From: Phanerochaete sordida
Taxonomy: Eukaryota > Basidiomycota > Agaricomycetes > Polyporales > Phanerochaetaceae
Length of the DNA stretch: 64,000 nt
Assembly (NCBI GenBank): GCA_019973155.2
Contig: BPQB01000088.1
Coordinates: forward strand, 61,418-125,417
Direction of reading: 5' to 3'
Shown here: positions 1 to 12,112 of the stretch, in pieces
Layout of the letters: each line of letters opens with the position of its first letter
Numbering within the stretch: position 1 is the first letter of the stretch
Translations under genes and position numbers: made by a program
Notes under the pieces: model-generated
What the model saw: only the letters and a program-made list of their open reading frames with translations
The model's database searches: none
What the model was told of the DNA's origin: nothing

Positions 1-893
1 GCGCGAACTTAGGGTCGGTGGTGCGTTGCCTTCCCTCGTCGCGTACTCTATCGCTGACTGTCGATGCGTGTACTCTCCAGGCAGGCTGCTTGCGTGGGGC
101 CGGGCCCTTCGAGATGTACTTCCGCATCGCCCTCGCGATAGGGTTTCCCTTCCGGGCGCGAGGCGTCTTGTCCACCCAGCGAAAGTGGGTCTTTATCGAC
201 TGCCAATCCTGTAAGCATAGTTCGCGTCCCCGAGTTCGAGATGCTCACCTCGTTTGTCAGGTGTTGCATGGCTCCGTCGGTGTAGAGACTGTTCCTCGGC
301 CCCATGGTGTGTCTCGCGTCCTTGATCGAGAACGTGCTCCAGTACGCGGACATCACCTTGTGCCAGAAGACAGCAAGGCGTCCGTTTTTACCGGGTGCGT
401 CTCTGTCGATGGCGAGATACTCGTCGGCGTACTCGTCGAGGACCTCGCCCTGTATGCCCGGAAAGCGCCCGCGGTTGCCGGGCTTCATGCCCTCGCGCTC
501 CTTCCGCTGCTGTCGCGTTTTGGCCTGGCGGGCTGCGATGACAACGGGGATAGGGGTCGGGCAGTTCTCGTCGGGCACCAGCGACGCGTTCGAGGCCGCT
601 CCTGCGACGTTCGACGCGGTAGTGGGATCGCTTGGCGCGACAGGGGCGGGCGGCGCGGCGGACGCGTCGACCAGCGGCGCGGTCGTCGGATCCGGTGTCG
701 GCGGCTCGGGGTTGTTCGGCGGTACGACAGGGGGCGCGTTCTGCGACGCGTCGAGGACGCCAGGCTGCTGGTCTCTCGCCTGCGACGCGTCAAACGCGTC
801 GCTCGTCGGCTGAGTACCATTGACCGGTCCCAACACGCGTCGAGAAGGGGACGGTGGTCCGTCGGGGGGGGCATTGGGGGGAATGTCTGACAT
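1..893 (-). CDS. Hypothetical protein, N-terminal part (runs off left edge)
   Basis: I do not recognise a function. ATG is at 893-891. Exon 1 (893-249, 215 codons) ends at a GTGAGC donor; a 40-bp intron (248-209, acceptor TTACAG) leads in phase 0 into exon 2 (208 to beyond base 1). The first ~110 residues are disordered and rich in Pro, Ala, Asp and Ser. They are followed by a basic stretch (KTRQQRKERE) and a conserved-looking segment with GNRGRFPG, then AVFWHKVMSAYWSTF. Exon 2 adds a Trp- and basic-rich segment (DWQSIKTHFRWVDK). Such proteins are common unnamed, often multicopy genes in Agaricomycetes, which is my recollection and not a search result. The gene is divergent from the one at 1247 and may share its upstream region. 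The C-terminus lies outside the window. Confidence 0.7.
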
Positions 894-1246
894 GGAGGAG
901 CGACTGGGAGCTGCGCGGTACGTTCTGTGTGCGAGAGATAGGGCTGAAAGCTGACGACGCCAAAATCAGACAGAAAAAACGCGGATTTATTGCAGCGCTC
1001 GTCCTCGGCAATCCGCAGGTCGACGGTAGCAAACAGGGATACAGGTAACTACATCCAGCGCAGTCTCCCCACGCGCAACCTTCGGGGCTCGGCGTTGGCT
1101 CATCCACAATGACTTACTGCAAAATGATGCACCAGACCACCTTCCCTCTCCCGTTCGAGCGTACGTGAACTTTATCACATTTGGCTATATTAACCTCTCC
1201 TCAGGCTCGTCTCTTCCCATCCCACTCTCTCCCCCAATCCCCCACC
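894..1246. promoter_or_regulatory. Divergent intergenic region with CT-rich leader
   Basis: This 353-bp interval separates the minus gene (ATG at 893) from the plus gene (ATG at 1247). On the plus side there is an AT-rich TATTAA-containing stretch near 1185-1195. A strongly pyrimidine-rich tract (about 1197-1246) runs directly into a CCACC context before the ATG. CT-rich leaders are typical of fungal core promoters and 5' UTRs. A shared bidirectional promoter is inferred from geometry only. Confidence 0.4.
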
Positions 1247-2535
1247 ATGATCATCCTCGACGACAAAGACGACTGCAACTGCGTCAAGGACTGCGCCGTC
1301 CACAACATCTCCCTCAGCACCTACCGCGCCATCCACGACCTCCCCCCTCCCCTCGAGACCGTCACGGACTCCGACGACGAGGTCAACCCCTTCACCGTCG
1401 AGGCGCAGTTGTCGGACGCCCTCCGCGGGGTCCGCATCAGGTACGTCTCCCAACGCAGCGGCTACAGCAGTATCTCACTGAGTCCACTAGCAACGATGCG
1501 GCCTCGGGCGGGAGGTACTCCAACGCCGGGAGCTCCTCGTCGAGGGCCTCGACTTCGACGGCGGCCGCCAGCACTCGCGCCCCTTCCTCAACCGCTGCCG
1601 CCTCCGGCGCTCGGGAATCCGCCTACGGCCCCGCCGCCGCCGCCGCAGCTGCCACGTCTTCTCCTCCCGTCGGCGCCGCCACCTCTGCCGCCGCGCCTGG
1701 CAACGCCCCTGCGGCGGGTCCCGGGTACGTTCTCCCGCCCGGCGTCCATGGTCCGTTCACCGGCGAGCAGATCAACTGGATGCGGGAGACGGGCTTCGTG
1801 CTCTCCACTGAGCTGACCGAGCTCGACCCGATGCCTGCCAACCTCGGGGGGCCCGAGGACGGGCCCTTCTACTTCATCTGGTCGGGCGTGGATCCAGACC
1901 GCCCCGAGCTCGGTCGCATCATGGGGGTCTTCCGCTCTTGGTAAGTAGTATATCATTTTCTCCGTGCTCAGGTAGCTTATTTCCTTACACAGGGGCCACG
2001 CGGCTCGCTTCGTGCTCAAGGTCTCGGGTGCCTCCTACAGGAAGGTGGCTACCTCCAACGAGGCCTGGGACATGTGGCGCGGCGGCTTCCTAGATGGCAC
2101 CATGCGGGGCACCGTGCATCCCGCGTCGATCTTCCCCCGCGTCGTCACCCGCGACGAGCTTCACCGCCGCGCTCAGCAAGAGAACGCCCCCCTCCCGACT
2201 CCGCCGCCCCCGCCGCCCTCGTCGCCTCGCCCCGCCGCCAACGCTGGCCCCTCCGCTGCGTCCGCCTCGCAGCGACTCAATCTTGCCGCCGAGGCCGCCC
2301 TCGCCGCGCAGCCCGGCCGCGTCTTCGTCGTCCTCAAGGGCGCGCAGCCCGGCATCTACACTAGCCGGTAAGTGACTTCACCGACTCTGTGGCGTCGCGC
2401 TCTGACAACGGCTTCTACAGCGAGGCGTTTGTCGTCGGGCGGGGCAGCAACCCGATGGCGCTCACCGGCGCGTACGCTACCCTCGACGAGGCTGAGGACT
2501 GGTTCTCCGCGAACACCCGCGAGGTCTTGGAGTAG
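1247..2535 (+). CDS. Protein with two RNase H1 N-terminal-like modules
   Basis: Four exons join in frame: 1247-1440, 1491-1940, 1993-2367 and 2421-2535. They give 377 residues. The introns are 50, 52 and 53 bp with GTACGT/GTAAGT donors. The N-terminus is Cys/Asp-rich, followed by a long Ala/Pro/Ser-rich linker. The second half carries MGVFRSW and GASYRK with a conserved Trp, and the C-terminus carries VVLKGAQPGIYTSR followed by TGAYATLDEAEDW. Both resemble the small hybrid-binding fold at the N-terminus of RNase H1 (Cauli_VI/viroplasmin-like family), which binds RNA/DNA hybrids or dsRNA. No RNase H catalytic domain follows, so a binding role is the most that can be inferred. The start was chosen for its CCACC context and exon continuity. 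Basidiomycetes carry many such orphan modules. Confidence 0.75.
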
Positions 2536-3845
2536 GTGATCGCGTTCCCTGTTTGGTGCCCCTCGGACGTTTCGCCGAGCCCCGTGATAAGTTGCTGTCT
2601 CAATGTGCATGTGCTCCGTCTCCCGTATCTAGTCGTCGCGCGTATCTGTGTCCCAATCTGTACTTCCCTCTGCCTCCCCTCTCGCAATATACGTAAATAG
2701 CATGTTCGGTACCGATATAAATTTGCCAAATAGGCTTTTCATGAGACTGTTGGTGTGGTGTGTGCCATAGGGACCCCTAGGGCCCTACAGTCGGGGTCCA
2801 GGGCTCGTCGAGCGTACCGCGCCGTTACCCTAATCCGTCGGGAGCGCACGAGCGCTAGCAGGGCGGGATGCTGCTCGCTGCCCACGGAGGCGTTGTCGTT
2901 GTCGCGCATGGCGTCCACGCTCCCATGCCCGTTTGTTCTCAAACTTTGCAGGCACCTCCGACCGATAGCAACCATTTGCCTTGCTAAGTAAGAGACATGT
3001 AGGCTGCACAGTCCGCCCAGAAAAGGCCAGTTTTTGTCCGCACTTGTGGCAACATTTCTGAGAGCCATACGCTCTGGGATGCTCCAGAATATTCAGCGAA
3101 GGGACAGGTCGCCACACGGGCTTGGAATAGCGGCCGCGAGAGTGGCAGTTCACCGTAAGCGCGCGTCCCAAGAAGGTAAGTTTGTCAAGAATTTCCATAC
3201 GCGGCAGGTCTCTGAAAGTCATATTGCGATTTGTGCTGCGCCAACGGCTACATTGGCACTCAGGCACGCTATCCCCAACGTTTCCGATAGCTTGTGCGAC
3301 GTGGCTCGATTAATGAGACGAAGTGTGGGATGCGCACCGTGCCGGAAAGGTGTCAAACAAGTCCGGACAGGGCTCAAAGTCTCCGTAGAACATGTATACG
3401 ACTGTTGACACCACCATTACCTCACGGCATGTCGCTCAAATATTCATGTGCACTCATAAGTACATAACCTGAGCAGAGAATTTTGGTCCCAATTTTTAAG
3501 GGCACACAGTGGGCCCATACGCACAGGTTCTGTTTCAGAGTGCAACTTGTACTAGGGAAGCCGAGATATGAGTTGTGTTCCATACCGTGCATGCACGTAT
3601 TGTCCCCGTCCCGTCCGAGAGCTACCCTCTGATATGCATGAACGGTACAATACGTGAGCCCACGCTCTATTCAACGCATTGCAGTGGTTCCCACTGGCGT
3701 CGGTGCGTAGCGGACGCCATTCAGTCAACCGGTGAGTGGTTTTCATGCGGCGTCGTCGACGCAAGTTAGCTACTGTACAGTTACAGGATGCGTTGCTTCT
3801 CCGCTGTGCCGTACTTCAACATGACACCTCACACTCAGCCGCGAC

Positions 3846-3890
3846 GTGCAGCGAGGGCGTGCAGCGGCGGCGTGCAGCGGCGGCGTGCAC
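3846..3890. repeat. 13-bp GC-rich tandem repeat
   Basis: About three imperfect copies of the 13-mer GTGCAGCGGCGGC lie in tandem here. No gene context is evident. Confidence 0.6.
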
Positions 3891-5239
3891 GACGCAGGTA
3901 AGCTGACTCGGTAGAGGTGGCTGGCGTGGCGTCGAGCTGACTTCACTCCTTCGCACCAAGACATGGTCCCTATGCGCCGGTCTGAGCTAGACTCCACCGC
4001 GTTATATACTCCTCGCGCGCGATACGTCCCTGTCCTGTGCTCTTTCGTACGTGCGCTGATGCAGTACTCGCCGCTGGCCAGCACGCGTGCATCCCCTGGT
4101 GCTTCGCGTTGGGCGTCGACGGCCGTCTTTGGTCGTGCAGAGTCCGAGATACCGCCATTCTATTGCACTGCCGTCTTGAGCAGCAGTGCACTTCAATCAC
4201 CTGTTGCTCGCACGATGACTGCGCAAAGCAGCGACGCCCGAACGTAACGTTAGCTAAGTGCACGGTGCCGTTGCGTTGAGCTGACCTTGCATCTCTTTTG
4301 AGGAAGCGGCAGTTGTTGTGCTGGTGTAAATGGCACAGCGACCTGCCGACAGAGCACATCTCTCGATGACCGACCGCTCGCAGTGTACACTGCGGCTATC
4401 GCGTGACGAAGTTGTCAGTGTCAGCGCCGACGAACAGCGTGCAGAACGCACAGCTATCGGCAAGGTAGCCCAGGCAGAGCTGGCTTCTCGTTGCATCGTA
4501 CGGCAGCGCAGCGTGCGCACAGAAGCCGTCACTTCAATCTGCTCGTGCCCCGAAGCAGTGGCTACGGCAGCCAGCTATCGACATGTTCCCGGTACGCCTT
4601 CGGCAGGATGGGCTGTCAGGAGGGCATTAAGTACACGGTGTCACAGGCGTAACATAGAATGCCACGATGCATTACTGACCTACGTGCGCGTAGTGTGCGA
4701 TGCCTTTCTGTCGTTGAAGACGGTCCCTGGCAAGCTGCGACATATCGCCCAAAACGGAAAGTCATTCCTCCGTGTCCAGCGCGCGCGCTCGACGTTCGTT
4801 CCAAACCACCGTGGTCTCGCCTGGCAAGCTTCACAGCAACGTAGCGCATCTCTTACGCTGTGCTTTTTCGACGCTCTGCGCCATCCATGAGATGCTCAGA
4901 TCTCGGGTAGACCCAGATCTGCAGCGCATGGCCCTACTTGACGGCTTTCCTTTCCATTTTCCTGGCAGTTAAAGGTGCGTGAACCCTCCATCTCTCGCCA
5001 CACACGTCGCTATGAGGCTGATGACTTACGGTGGTACAGGCTACTGATATGTCAGAGCAGGTGGCGAGAGGAGGTCGGCTCGCAAGCCGAAACAGTGGTG
5101 CGTCGATCTGGTGCATCAAACCGGGAATGTCGTCGCACTGAGCAGCAAAATTGGTAGCTCGATGGTCGCTTTCAGCACTAAAAAACCCTATACCCTGCTG
5201 CCCAACCATCATTTCTACCGACCCACAGCGTTCTGCGGC

Positions 5240-5305
5240 AGCCCCCTCTTCCAACCCCCGACTCCTTCTCCCCTCCGTCCTCTCTCGCAGCGAACTGTCC
5301 TCGCC
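5240..5305 (+). promoter_or_regulatory. CT-rich leader of KDZ transposase 1
   Basis: A pyrimidine-rich tract runs up to the ATG at 5306. It ends in a CTCTCGCAG sequence, so it is either a 5' UTR tract or the 3' end of a leader intron. Confidence 0.35.
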
Positions 5306-8300
5306 ATGTCCTCGCAACGCCGCAAGCGCAAGTACTCTTTGACAGAAGAGGTTATCATTCCCTCAGCGTCGCGTGGAGCCCAGCGACCCCTTGCAGTCGC
5401 CAACGAACGACCGGCCGAGAACGCGCGAACACTCAAGAGGTCCACCGTCACGTACTACCCGCCAGCTTTCGACCGTGCTCCCATCCCCGGCGACGCTCTA
5501 GGCGACTACAACCCTCTCGTCGATGACTTCGACGACTTCGACTTTTCACCCATTCCCAGCAACGAGGAGGTGGAACGCTACCTCGCCAAGCACGACCTGG
5601 AAGACGAGGCAGGAGACGAACAGGTAGATGACAAAGTGCGGAAATTTGCTACTCTGGTATGTCTTTTGGATTGGGGTATGCAGTCATCTTGCTTATGAAC
5701 TCTCCAGGAGCATGACAGCACCCTGCGCGCCTGGTCCCTCGAAGTGGACAGGTATCTCGACGAGATCATTCGGCTGGACGGCCTGCGTGGAGCCTCCCCT
5801 GACCGCTGCCCCAGATGCCCAGCCAGCACCCTCAGCGTCCCTCGCTATCGCTGCATGGACTGCTTCAGCGGGCAGCTGCTCTGCTCCGATTGCTGCCTGC
5901 ACGCCCATCAAGAACATCCATTCCACCGCGTGAACGTAAGTCGTCTGCGCTCGATGGGGATACGCCGATCTGACTGATGCGTACGCAGGAGTGGAACGGG
6001 ACATTCTTCCGGCGAACAACCCTCCAGGCTGTCGGGCAAGTCATCCAGCTCGGGCACCCATTCGGCGAAGCTTGTCCTGCCCCTACACCGGGCCCGCGGG
6101 CTTGTCTCGTCGTTCACACCAATGGTTTCCACCCGGTCACGCTCCAATTCTGCCAGTGCGCGAGCGTCGCAGTCGCAGGCGACCGAACCGAGCAGCTTCT
6201 GCGTGCCGAGCTGTACGGTGCCAGCTTGACCGACCCGACGACGTTCTGCACACTCCGCGTGCTCGAGGCCTTCCACATACAGACGCTGCAAAGCAAAATG
6301 ACGGCATACGACTTCTACATGAGCCTCCAACACATGACCGACGTGACCGGGATCTCGAGGCAATACGTAGGTGTTCCGTCTCTCGTCGTGGTGGCATAGC
6401 TGATCAGCTTCGTGACAGGATCGACTCAAGCCCTTCCTCCGCGTCGTTCGTGAGTGGCGTTATATCAAGCTCCTCAAACGAAGCGGTCGCGGTCATATCA
6501 ACAACGGCGTGAAGGAGTCCACGCCCGGCGACCTCTGCTTGCGATGCCCCGCCTGCCCGAGACCCGGAGTCAACCTCCCTGAGAACTGGGAATCAGTTTC
6601 GGACGATCTGAGGTGCGTCGCAGCTACTTCTTCCAGCCCGCGTTTCTAACATATCCCCGCAGGTACTTGTACATGCTGATCTTGGCCATCGACGCAAACT
6701 TCCGCCTCAAACGTCGCGCCGTGTCGAACGATGCGCGCGATCCCGGACTCATGTCCGGTCGTGGCTACTTCGTACCCGACGGGGACTATCGCACGCACGT
6801 GTTGCGGTACGCGGACCAAGAGGATGTAAGTCATTCCAAGCTGTCGATGCGCGCACAATGGGGGCTCATGACGCGGCTGACAGATCAGTACCTGCACCGG
6901 CTTCGCGGCGATGGCTCACGCGAACACTAAGTTCAACAAAGGATACGCCACGACCGGCGTCGGTTTGGTGCTGTGCGCGCGGCACGGCTTCATCTTGCCT
7001 CACGGCGTAGGAGACCTCCAGAAGGGGGAGCGGTGAGTGCCTTTAGAAGTCGCACAGTTCGTAATATTAATATGATTTCAGGTTCTGCAACATGGACTAC
7101 ATCGCAATGTCCTCCCTCCTACTCTTCGGTGACCGCTGCGACACCGTCTTCTCCTACGACATCGCTTGCCAATGGGAGATATACCTGCGCCGCCGCGTCA
7201 TGGACGAAGCCTTTCCTCGTCATCTGCGTCTCGAGCTCCCGGTCGGCAGACAGCTCCGCTTCGCCATCCCCAAATACCACTTCTGGGGTCACAAAGGAGA
7301 AGACCATAACAAGTACTCGCTCAATCTGATGTCAGGAGTCGGCCGCACCGACGGAGAGGAGGTAGAGAGGAACTGGTGGAGGCACGACGCGACCGCCGCC
7401 AGTACTCGCGAGATGGGCCCCGGCTCCCGACATGACACTCTGGAGGACCACTTCAACTGGTCAAACTTCACGAGGCTCATCGGTCTTGGTAGGTATCGCC
7501 AGATCCCCGCTCTTGTTCGCACCCATTTCATTCGCAATGTCCGTGTATCGTGATGTGTAGTACTTGCTGCTTATAGTATCAATGTTTCTTGAGCGTGAGA
7601 AACTAATCGTGTTTACCCAGGCAAGCTCCTGACGAAGCGCCTAAAGACTGCCGTCCTCGGTTTCTCCCAACACACCCACTTGCTCGACGACTTCAGCACC
7701 GGAATACCCTCCGAGCACATCAAGTCATGGACAGACCAGGTCGTAGCATACGAGGCCGACAACAGCCTTCCTGACCCGTATTACGTGGCCCCTTCAGGTG
7801 GGTTCTCTAGGCCGCTCGCAGACGACGCTGACAATACGATATGTCCAGGGCTTACGGAGGCGGAAATCAAGCTGCAGCTGGCGGATGAAGAAGACCGCGA
7901 CGCGGCGACAGGAAAACCGGTGCTACATGCGATCACGCCGTCAAGCATGCTGGTCGAGCTCCTCGAGATCGAGGAACAGCAGTGCGTCCCGTCGCTCTGA
8001 TTGTCTCACAGCCTGCTGACCAATGTCAACAGACGTCGATTCAAGCAGAAGTATCCCGTCGTTACCAAGGAGCTGGTGAATCTCGTGGTGGACATCTATG
8101 ACCGCCGCGCTGGCATTCGAAGACGCGTGCAGACGGTGCGCGATGTCCAGGCTATCTACATGCCATGCGTTCCCCAGATGGTCGCACTCGAGCTCCCTCG
8201 TATCTCGGCGGCCTTGGACCGGAAGTCGAAGGAACAGTCCCGGCAGCCCCCTCGATCGTCGACCTCGAGCGGCGCAGCAAAGACCGCGGCGACACCCGTC

Positions 8301-9257
8301 CCTCCCGAGCACATCCCCCTCTTCCTGCCATCTCAAGTGCCGGCTTCTGCGCGCGAGGGCCTCGTTGCAGGTGTCTGTGCCATGGAGTCACGCCTGCGCG
8401 AGGGCCAAATGCGCAATGCACTCGACAAACTCCTCATCCACCTCCACATCCGGTCGCGTCTTGTATCCTTCAAGGCCCGCCAAGTACGTCATCAGCGCGA
8501 GAATATGAAAGCACACGCCCAGCTCGACGCGAACGAGGTCAAAATCAAGCACTTCAAGCTAAAGTACCAGGCTGCGCGGGCTGCGAAGCTCGCCTTGGAC
8601 GGCCCCGGCGCATGGGAGACAGAGTGGCCCGTGCTCAAGGATGCCGACGTACGTGGGCTGCGCGACAGTGAGCCGCAGGTCGAGGCCGAGACGAGCAACC
8701 GGCAGCGCATAACGGAAGGGAAGCGAACCCTCTCGTGGATCTGGACGCGAGCGGGGGTCAGGGATTCGGGTCTGGAAGCGAGCACTGTGGGAGGGATGAC
8801 CGAAGGTGCGTGGCTCGTTGTCATGCTGCGAGCAGAGCGCTGACGATGAGCGGCAGCTTTGCGCGGCGAGTGGCTCAGAGCTCGCGCGCGTCCTCTACGG
8901 TATCGAGAAGAAATTGGGCATATACGAGAAGAGCGGAGACGTACCGTCGTAACGCTAGAGAAGGTCGCCCTTGACTGGGAGGCCCGCGGCGCTGCGCGCG
9001 AGGTCTCTTGCCCTCTCCTCAGGGAGGGCCTTCGCGCGTACGCCGCTGAACAGGCCTCCATTCAGCGCGGTTTCTCGGCCCATTTCCAACGCCTGTGGCA
9101 AGCCCCCATCAAGAACGTCACGACGGAGACAGGACCAGTCGACGAAGGTCGCGAGCTCGATGGAGACCTCAACGGGGGCGTCCTGTATGCGTTCGCCGGC
9201 GACGACTCTGACGATGAAGACGGCCGTCTGGCCGGTGTCGAGCGAGATGAGGACTAG
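5306..9257 (+). CDS. KDZ-family DDE transposase with CxC2 cysteine cluster (copy 1)
   Basis: Transposase of a Kyakuja-Dileera-Zisupton DNA transposon. Eleven exons join in frame: 5306-5656, 5708-5935, 5989-6366, 6419-6612, 6663-6825, 6884-7032, 7082-7488, 7621-7797, 7849-7981, 8033-8805 and 8857-9257, giving 1117 residues. A basic, acidic-patched N-terminus precedes a CxC2 cluster (~150-190: CPRC, YRCMDC, CSDC, then His residues) that probably binds zinc. The RNase H-fold core shows D394 (AIDANFRL), STCTGFAAM with ANTK and the DLQKGER signature, D514 (SYDIACQW) and the glutamate of TDGEEVERNWW (E580). A Lys/Glu-rich helical C-terminus ends in an acidic tail. No internal stop or frameshift remains, so the gene may be recently active. 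The 51-bp intron at 7798-7848 is a multiple of three and could be retained. Terminal repeats and target duplications were not found by eye. Confidence 0.93.
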
Positions 9258-9714
9258 GTTGATGTACATTACATGTAGTAAACGTAGCGCGAGATGAAAT
9301 ACTGCTTGACAGACTGTATACGTGCGACGCGACGGCGACAGCGGGACTTAGAGTATTTGCGGTTGCTTTGGGTCACGTGACTTTCGCGACTTGGCAGACG
9401 AAGGACGAGCTCAAGTTCATAGACGTTTTCCTAGCTATCACAAAGCGTGTTTTACGAACGTAGAAGCTTGGTTTTGACTAGCCCTAGAGAGAACTCAGAA
9501 AAACATGACATATGTCTGACGGAATCCAAGTCCCGCGCGACATACGCCTATTTGGGCCCGTCTGGTGATGACGTGGCCGCAAAACATGCGGCCCCGGCGT
9601 GAAGGCCGTCGGTGATGCTTCAGATTCCCATTTGAGGGGAAATGGTGTATCAAACCACGGCCACACCGGTGTCTGGGCTCAATATATCCATTGTTTTCGT
9701 CATTCCATGGTTTG
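9258..9714. other. Gap downstream of KDZ 1
   Basis: No gene is visible. The stretch probably holds the 3' UTR and possibly the right end of the transposon; I saw no terminal repeat matching the 5' side. Confidence 0.4.
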
Positions 9715-10930
9715 TCAAGCCTGCACAATGAACTCCGCCCATAGCCTGCCATATGGGGAAGCCTGCCGCGTCGGCAGAACCGGCAGCGCTGCGGGGCTGA
9801 AGCCCTCTTCGCGCGCCCACGCGTTACTGCGAAATAATGCACCAGACCGCTCAGCATCTGCTGGTGTTTGATGTTTCAGACCTTGCCCTATGGCTCCCTC
9901 TGCCGCGACGGCGCCGAGGTGGCGCGCGAGCATCGGGCGCACATCGCGGCGGAACGTACCCTCGAGTGCCGCGGCCATCGCGGGCAGCGCGAGCGCGTCC
10001 GCGAGGGCCTGGAGCCCCGCCTTCACCTGCGCGGGGCGCACCTTCAGGCGCGCGATCGCGGCCGTGAGCGCGGGCGCGCCGCCGACGTGCCAGTCCCACA
10101 CCGCGACGAGGTCGTCGGCGTAGAGCACAGCGATGCATGCGCCGAGGATGGCGCGGTGCCGCCGAGGACGTGCATGAGGACGTCCGCGCCGTGAGCGCCG
10201 TCAGAGGTGCTGCTGAGCGGGCTCGGCAAGGGAGGTTCGCCTTTGACGCACGCTTTGTTATCCTTGACCGCTTGCGCGTGCGTGTCGAGGAGCGCCGCCT
10301 GGTCGCGCAGCACTGCGGGGTCGTCCTCCGTGTCCTCCGCGTCACGCACCCTCTCCCCATTGCCATTGCCATTGCCATTGCCATTGCCATGCTCATCCCC
10401 ATCCACCCGCACCACATCCTCCGACCCCGCCGCCCGCTCTGACGTGCACCCACGCCTATCCGCAGGCGACCCGAACCGCAGCACGATTCCCTCGATCTCC
10501 TTGCGGAGCGTGCGCCCCATGACACACACCGCGTCCGCGCGCGCATCGACGCGCAGCGCGGCAAACGCGCCCGTGCTGTTCGCGTGCACGTGCACGACGT
10601 GCTGCAGTGACCACAGGTGCGCGTGCGCGTGTAGCACAGAGTCATGACTGCGCGGTTGTCGACGGTCCGCGCGGACACTCGGTGTCCTCACTAGCTGAGT
10701 GCAGAAATCTTGAGTCGACGCCGCGCGCGAGGGGTATTGGGCGCTGCCGCCGCGCCGAGAAACTCGCGCACCGTCAAGGAGGCTGGGCGGCGCAGATGCA
10801 CGGCTTGTCGCGTCGTTTGTGCCCGCCCGCAGGGATCTGGGGCGTATGCAGCGGCGCGGCGCAGCGCTTGCCCACCGTACGCCCGCATCTCGGAACTCGA
10901 TGCGCCTGTCCGCGGGCAGCACACTGCGGC
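9715..10930 (-). pseudogene. Degenerate coding-like sequence of unknown family
   Basis: The minus strand is open in two long overlapping frames (9715-10128 and 10044-10922) with high GC and alanine-rich, protein-like composition. Two plausible segments are one with CVMGRTLRKEIEGIVLRF (about 10480-10530) and one with PALTAAIARLKVRPAQVKAG (about 10015-10080). Continuing from one to the other needs a frame change near 10128 that no good intron explains. The segment lies 3' of the broken transcription factor on the same strand and could be its decayed C-terminal part or a separate relic. A GGCAAT microsatellite encodes a Gly-Asn run inside it. I cannot assign a family. Confidence 0.3.
10356..10390. 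repeat. Hexanucleotide microsatellite (ATTGCC)n
   Basis: Five to six tandem copies of a hexamer, CCATTG on plus and CAATGG on minus. It sits inside the degenerate minus-strand sequence, where it reads as alternating Gly and Asn. Confidence 0.8.
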
Positions 10931-11479
10931 CACGCGCGGAACGATGTTATCCGGACGACCAAAAGCTGCCCGCTGGCAGCTCTTATTGGAATACGAAGAA
11001 ATACATGTACGTACATGACCCGATAAGTGTCAGGTGTAACAGACCATTTCCGCCGCCGAAACGGAAAAGATCGATCCAGCGCGTTGCCTCCGCACCCAGA
11101 ATCCACCGCGAGCGTGCCGTCTGGCTGCGCGAACGAAGCCGCGAACGACTCCAGTGGCGGACGCAGAAATCTCGGATTGCGATGCGCGCGTCGACACCGC
11201 ACGGCGCGCGTATTGGTCGCTGCCGCCGAGGAACTCGTGCTTGGTGCACCGTCACCAAGGCCGCGCGCTGGATCGCGGAATGTTGCGTAGGCCCCGTGGG
11301 CAAGACAGACTGCGAGTAGCCTTGTCGGACCGCCACCAGCGTGCCAATGTGCGAACACGAAGGACCGCACCCATTTGAGAAGTCCATGAAGATCCCCTGC
11401 CAGGAGATTGCGTCCGCGGAGTCACCGCTGTGCGTGCAGAGGCGAGTGACGGGCGACTCACGCATGTGCCCTGCAGGTG

Positions 11480-12106
11480 GAGCAGGTTCAGCGCGCCGTA
11501 CAGCGCCTCGCGCCCGAATCGCACCTGCTTGAACCACTTCCACCCGGCCAAGTGTCACTCCTCATCGTCCTCGCCCTTGCGCCAGAAGTCGTCCTGCACG
11601 CTCCCGGATCCGAGCGCGCCCGCGGCATGCGGGCGCAGCTCCCGGCTCGCGCGGCCCGTGGCATCGCCGACGCCGAGGAGCACGGTGCGGTCCGTCGCCC
11701 ACCGCGCACCAAGCACGCACACGAGCAGCACGAGCGCGCCGAAGTTCTCGTACGTGGTGTGGCAGCCCGCGGCAAGGCCGCGCTCGAGCGCGGGGCGACG
11801 CAGAACGGGCATGTACGTGTGCTGCACGTCGAAGTACGTGCCGAGCAGGCTGCGCAGGAGCGCGGCGTGCGGGAAGACGAAGGCCGTCGGCGGGAGCGCG
11901 TGCGCCAAGAGGTGGTGCGCGCCGTAGTTCGGGCAGCCGCAGGGCAGCAGCGCGGGCTGCGCTTCGCAGTCGGCGTGCTCGCCGGCGCTGGACGGCGCGG
12001 AGTGCGGGGAGTGCGCTTCGAGGGGGCTCTGTGAGCTGTCCCAGTCCATGTCGTGCGTGGTGCTGCCCTCGGCGGCGCCGGCCGCGCGCAAGTACTCGCT
12101 CTTCAT
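11480..12106 (-). pseudogene. Broken fungal-specific transcription factor domain
   Basis: The minus strand encodes a recognisable start of the fungal-specific transcription factor (Fungal_trans) domain. HAALLRSLLGTYFDVQHTYM and PVLRRPALERG are followed by LVLLVCVLGARW and later GWKWFKQVRFGREALYGA. This order matches the middle homology region that follows Zn2Cys6 domains in regulators of the XlnR type. A TGA at 11557-11555 interrupts the frame just before GWKWFKQ, and the same frame resumes directly after it, so this is a nonsense mutation. I found no Zn2Cys6 cluster upstream and no convincing downstream remainder of the domain (the GxR...GxH region). The piece is therefore truncated at both ends as well. 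The ATG at 12106 is only the first available one. Confidence 0.7.
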
Positions 12107-12112
12107 GTCCAC

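Larger units (their letters stand above)
2536..5305. other. Region without a recognisable gene
   Basis: About 2.8 kb in which I can support no coding sequence. Open frames are short, overlap on both strands and show no intron-linked continuity or known motif. A short GC-rich tandem repeat lies at 3846-3890. The last ~65 bases (about 5240-5305) form a CT-rich leader ahead of the KDZ transposase start. Some of this interval may be non-coding end sequence of that transposon, but I found no clear terminal inverted repeats. Confidence 0.5.

Noticed and set aside
18..890. 290-codon plus-strand frame opposite the left-edge gene
   Set aside because: It is the antisense shadow of the minus-strand exon, with no intron continuity or motif, and an Arg/Val composition typical of GC-rich shadow frames.
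4900..9700. Terminal inverted repeats of KDZ copy 1
   Set aside because: I looked on both sides and found no convincing matching ends by eye, so no element boundaries are annotated.
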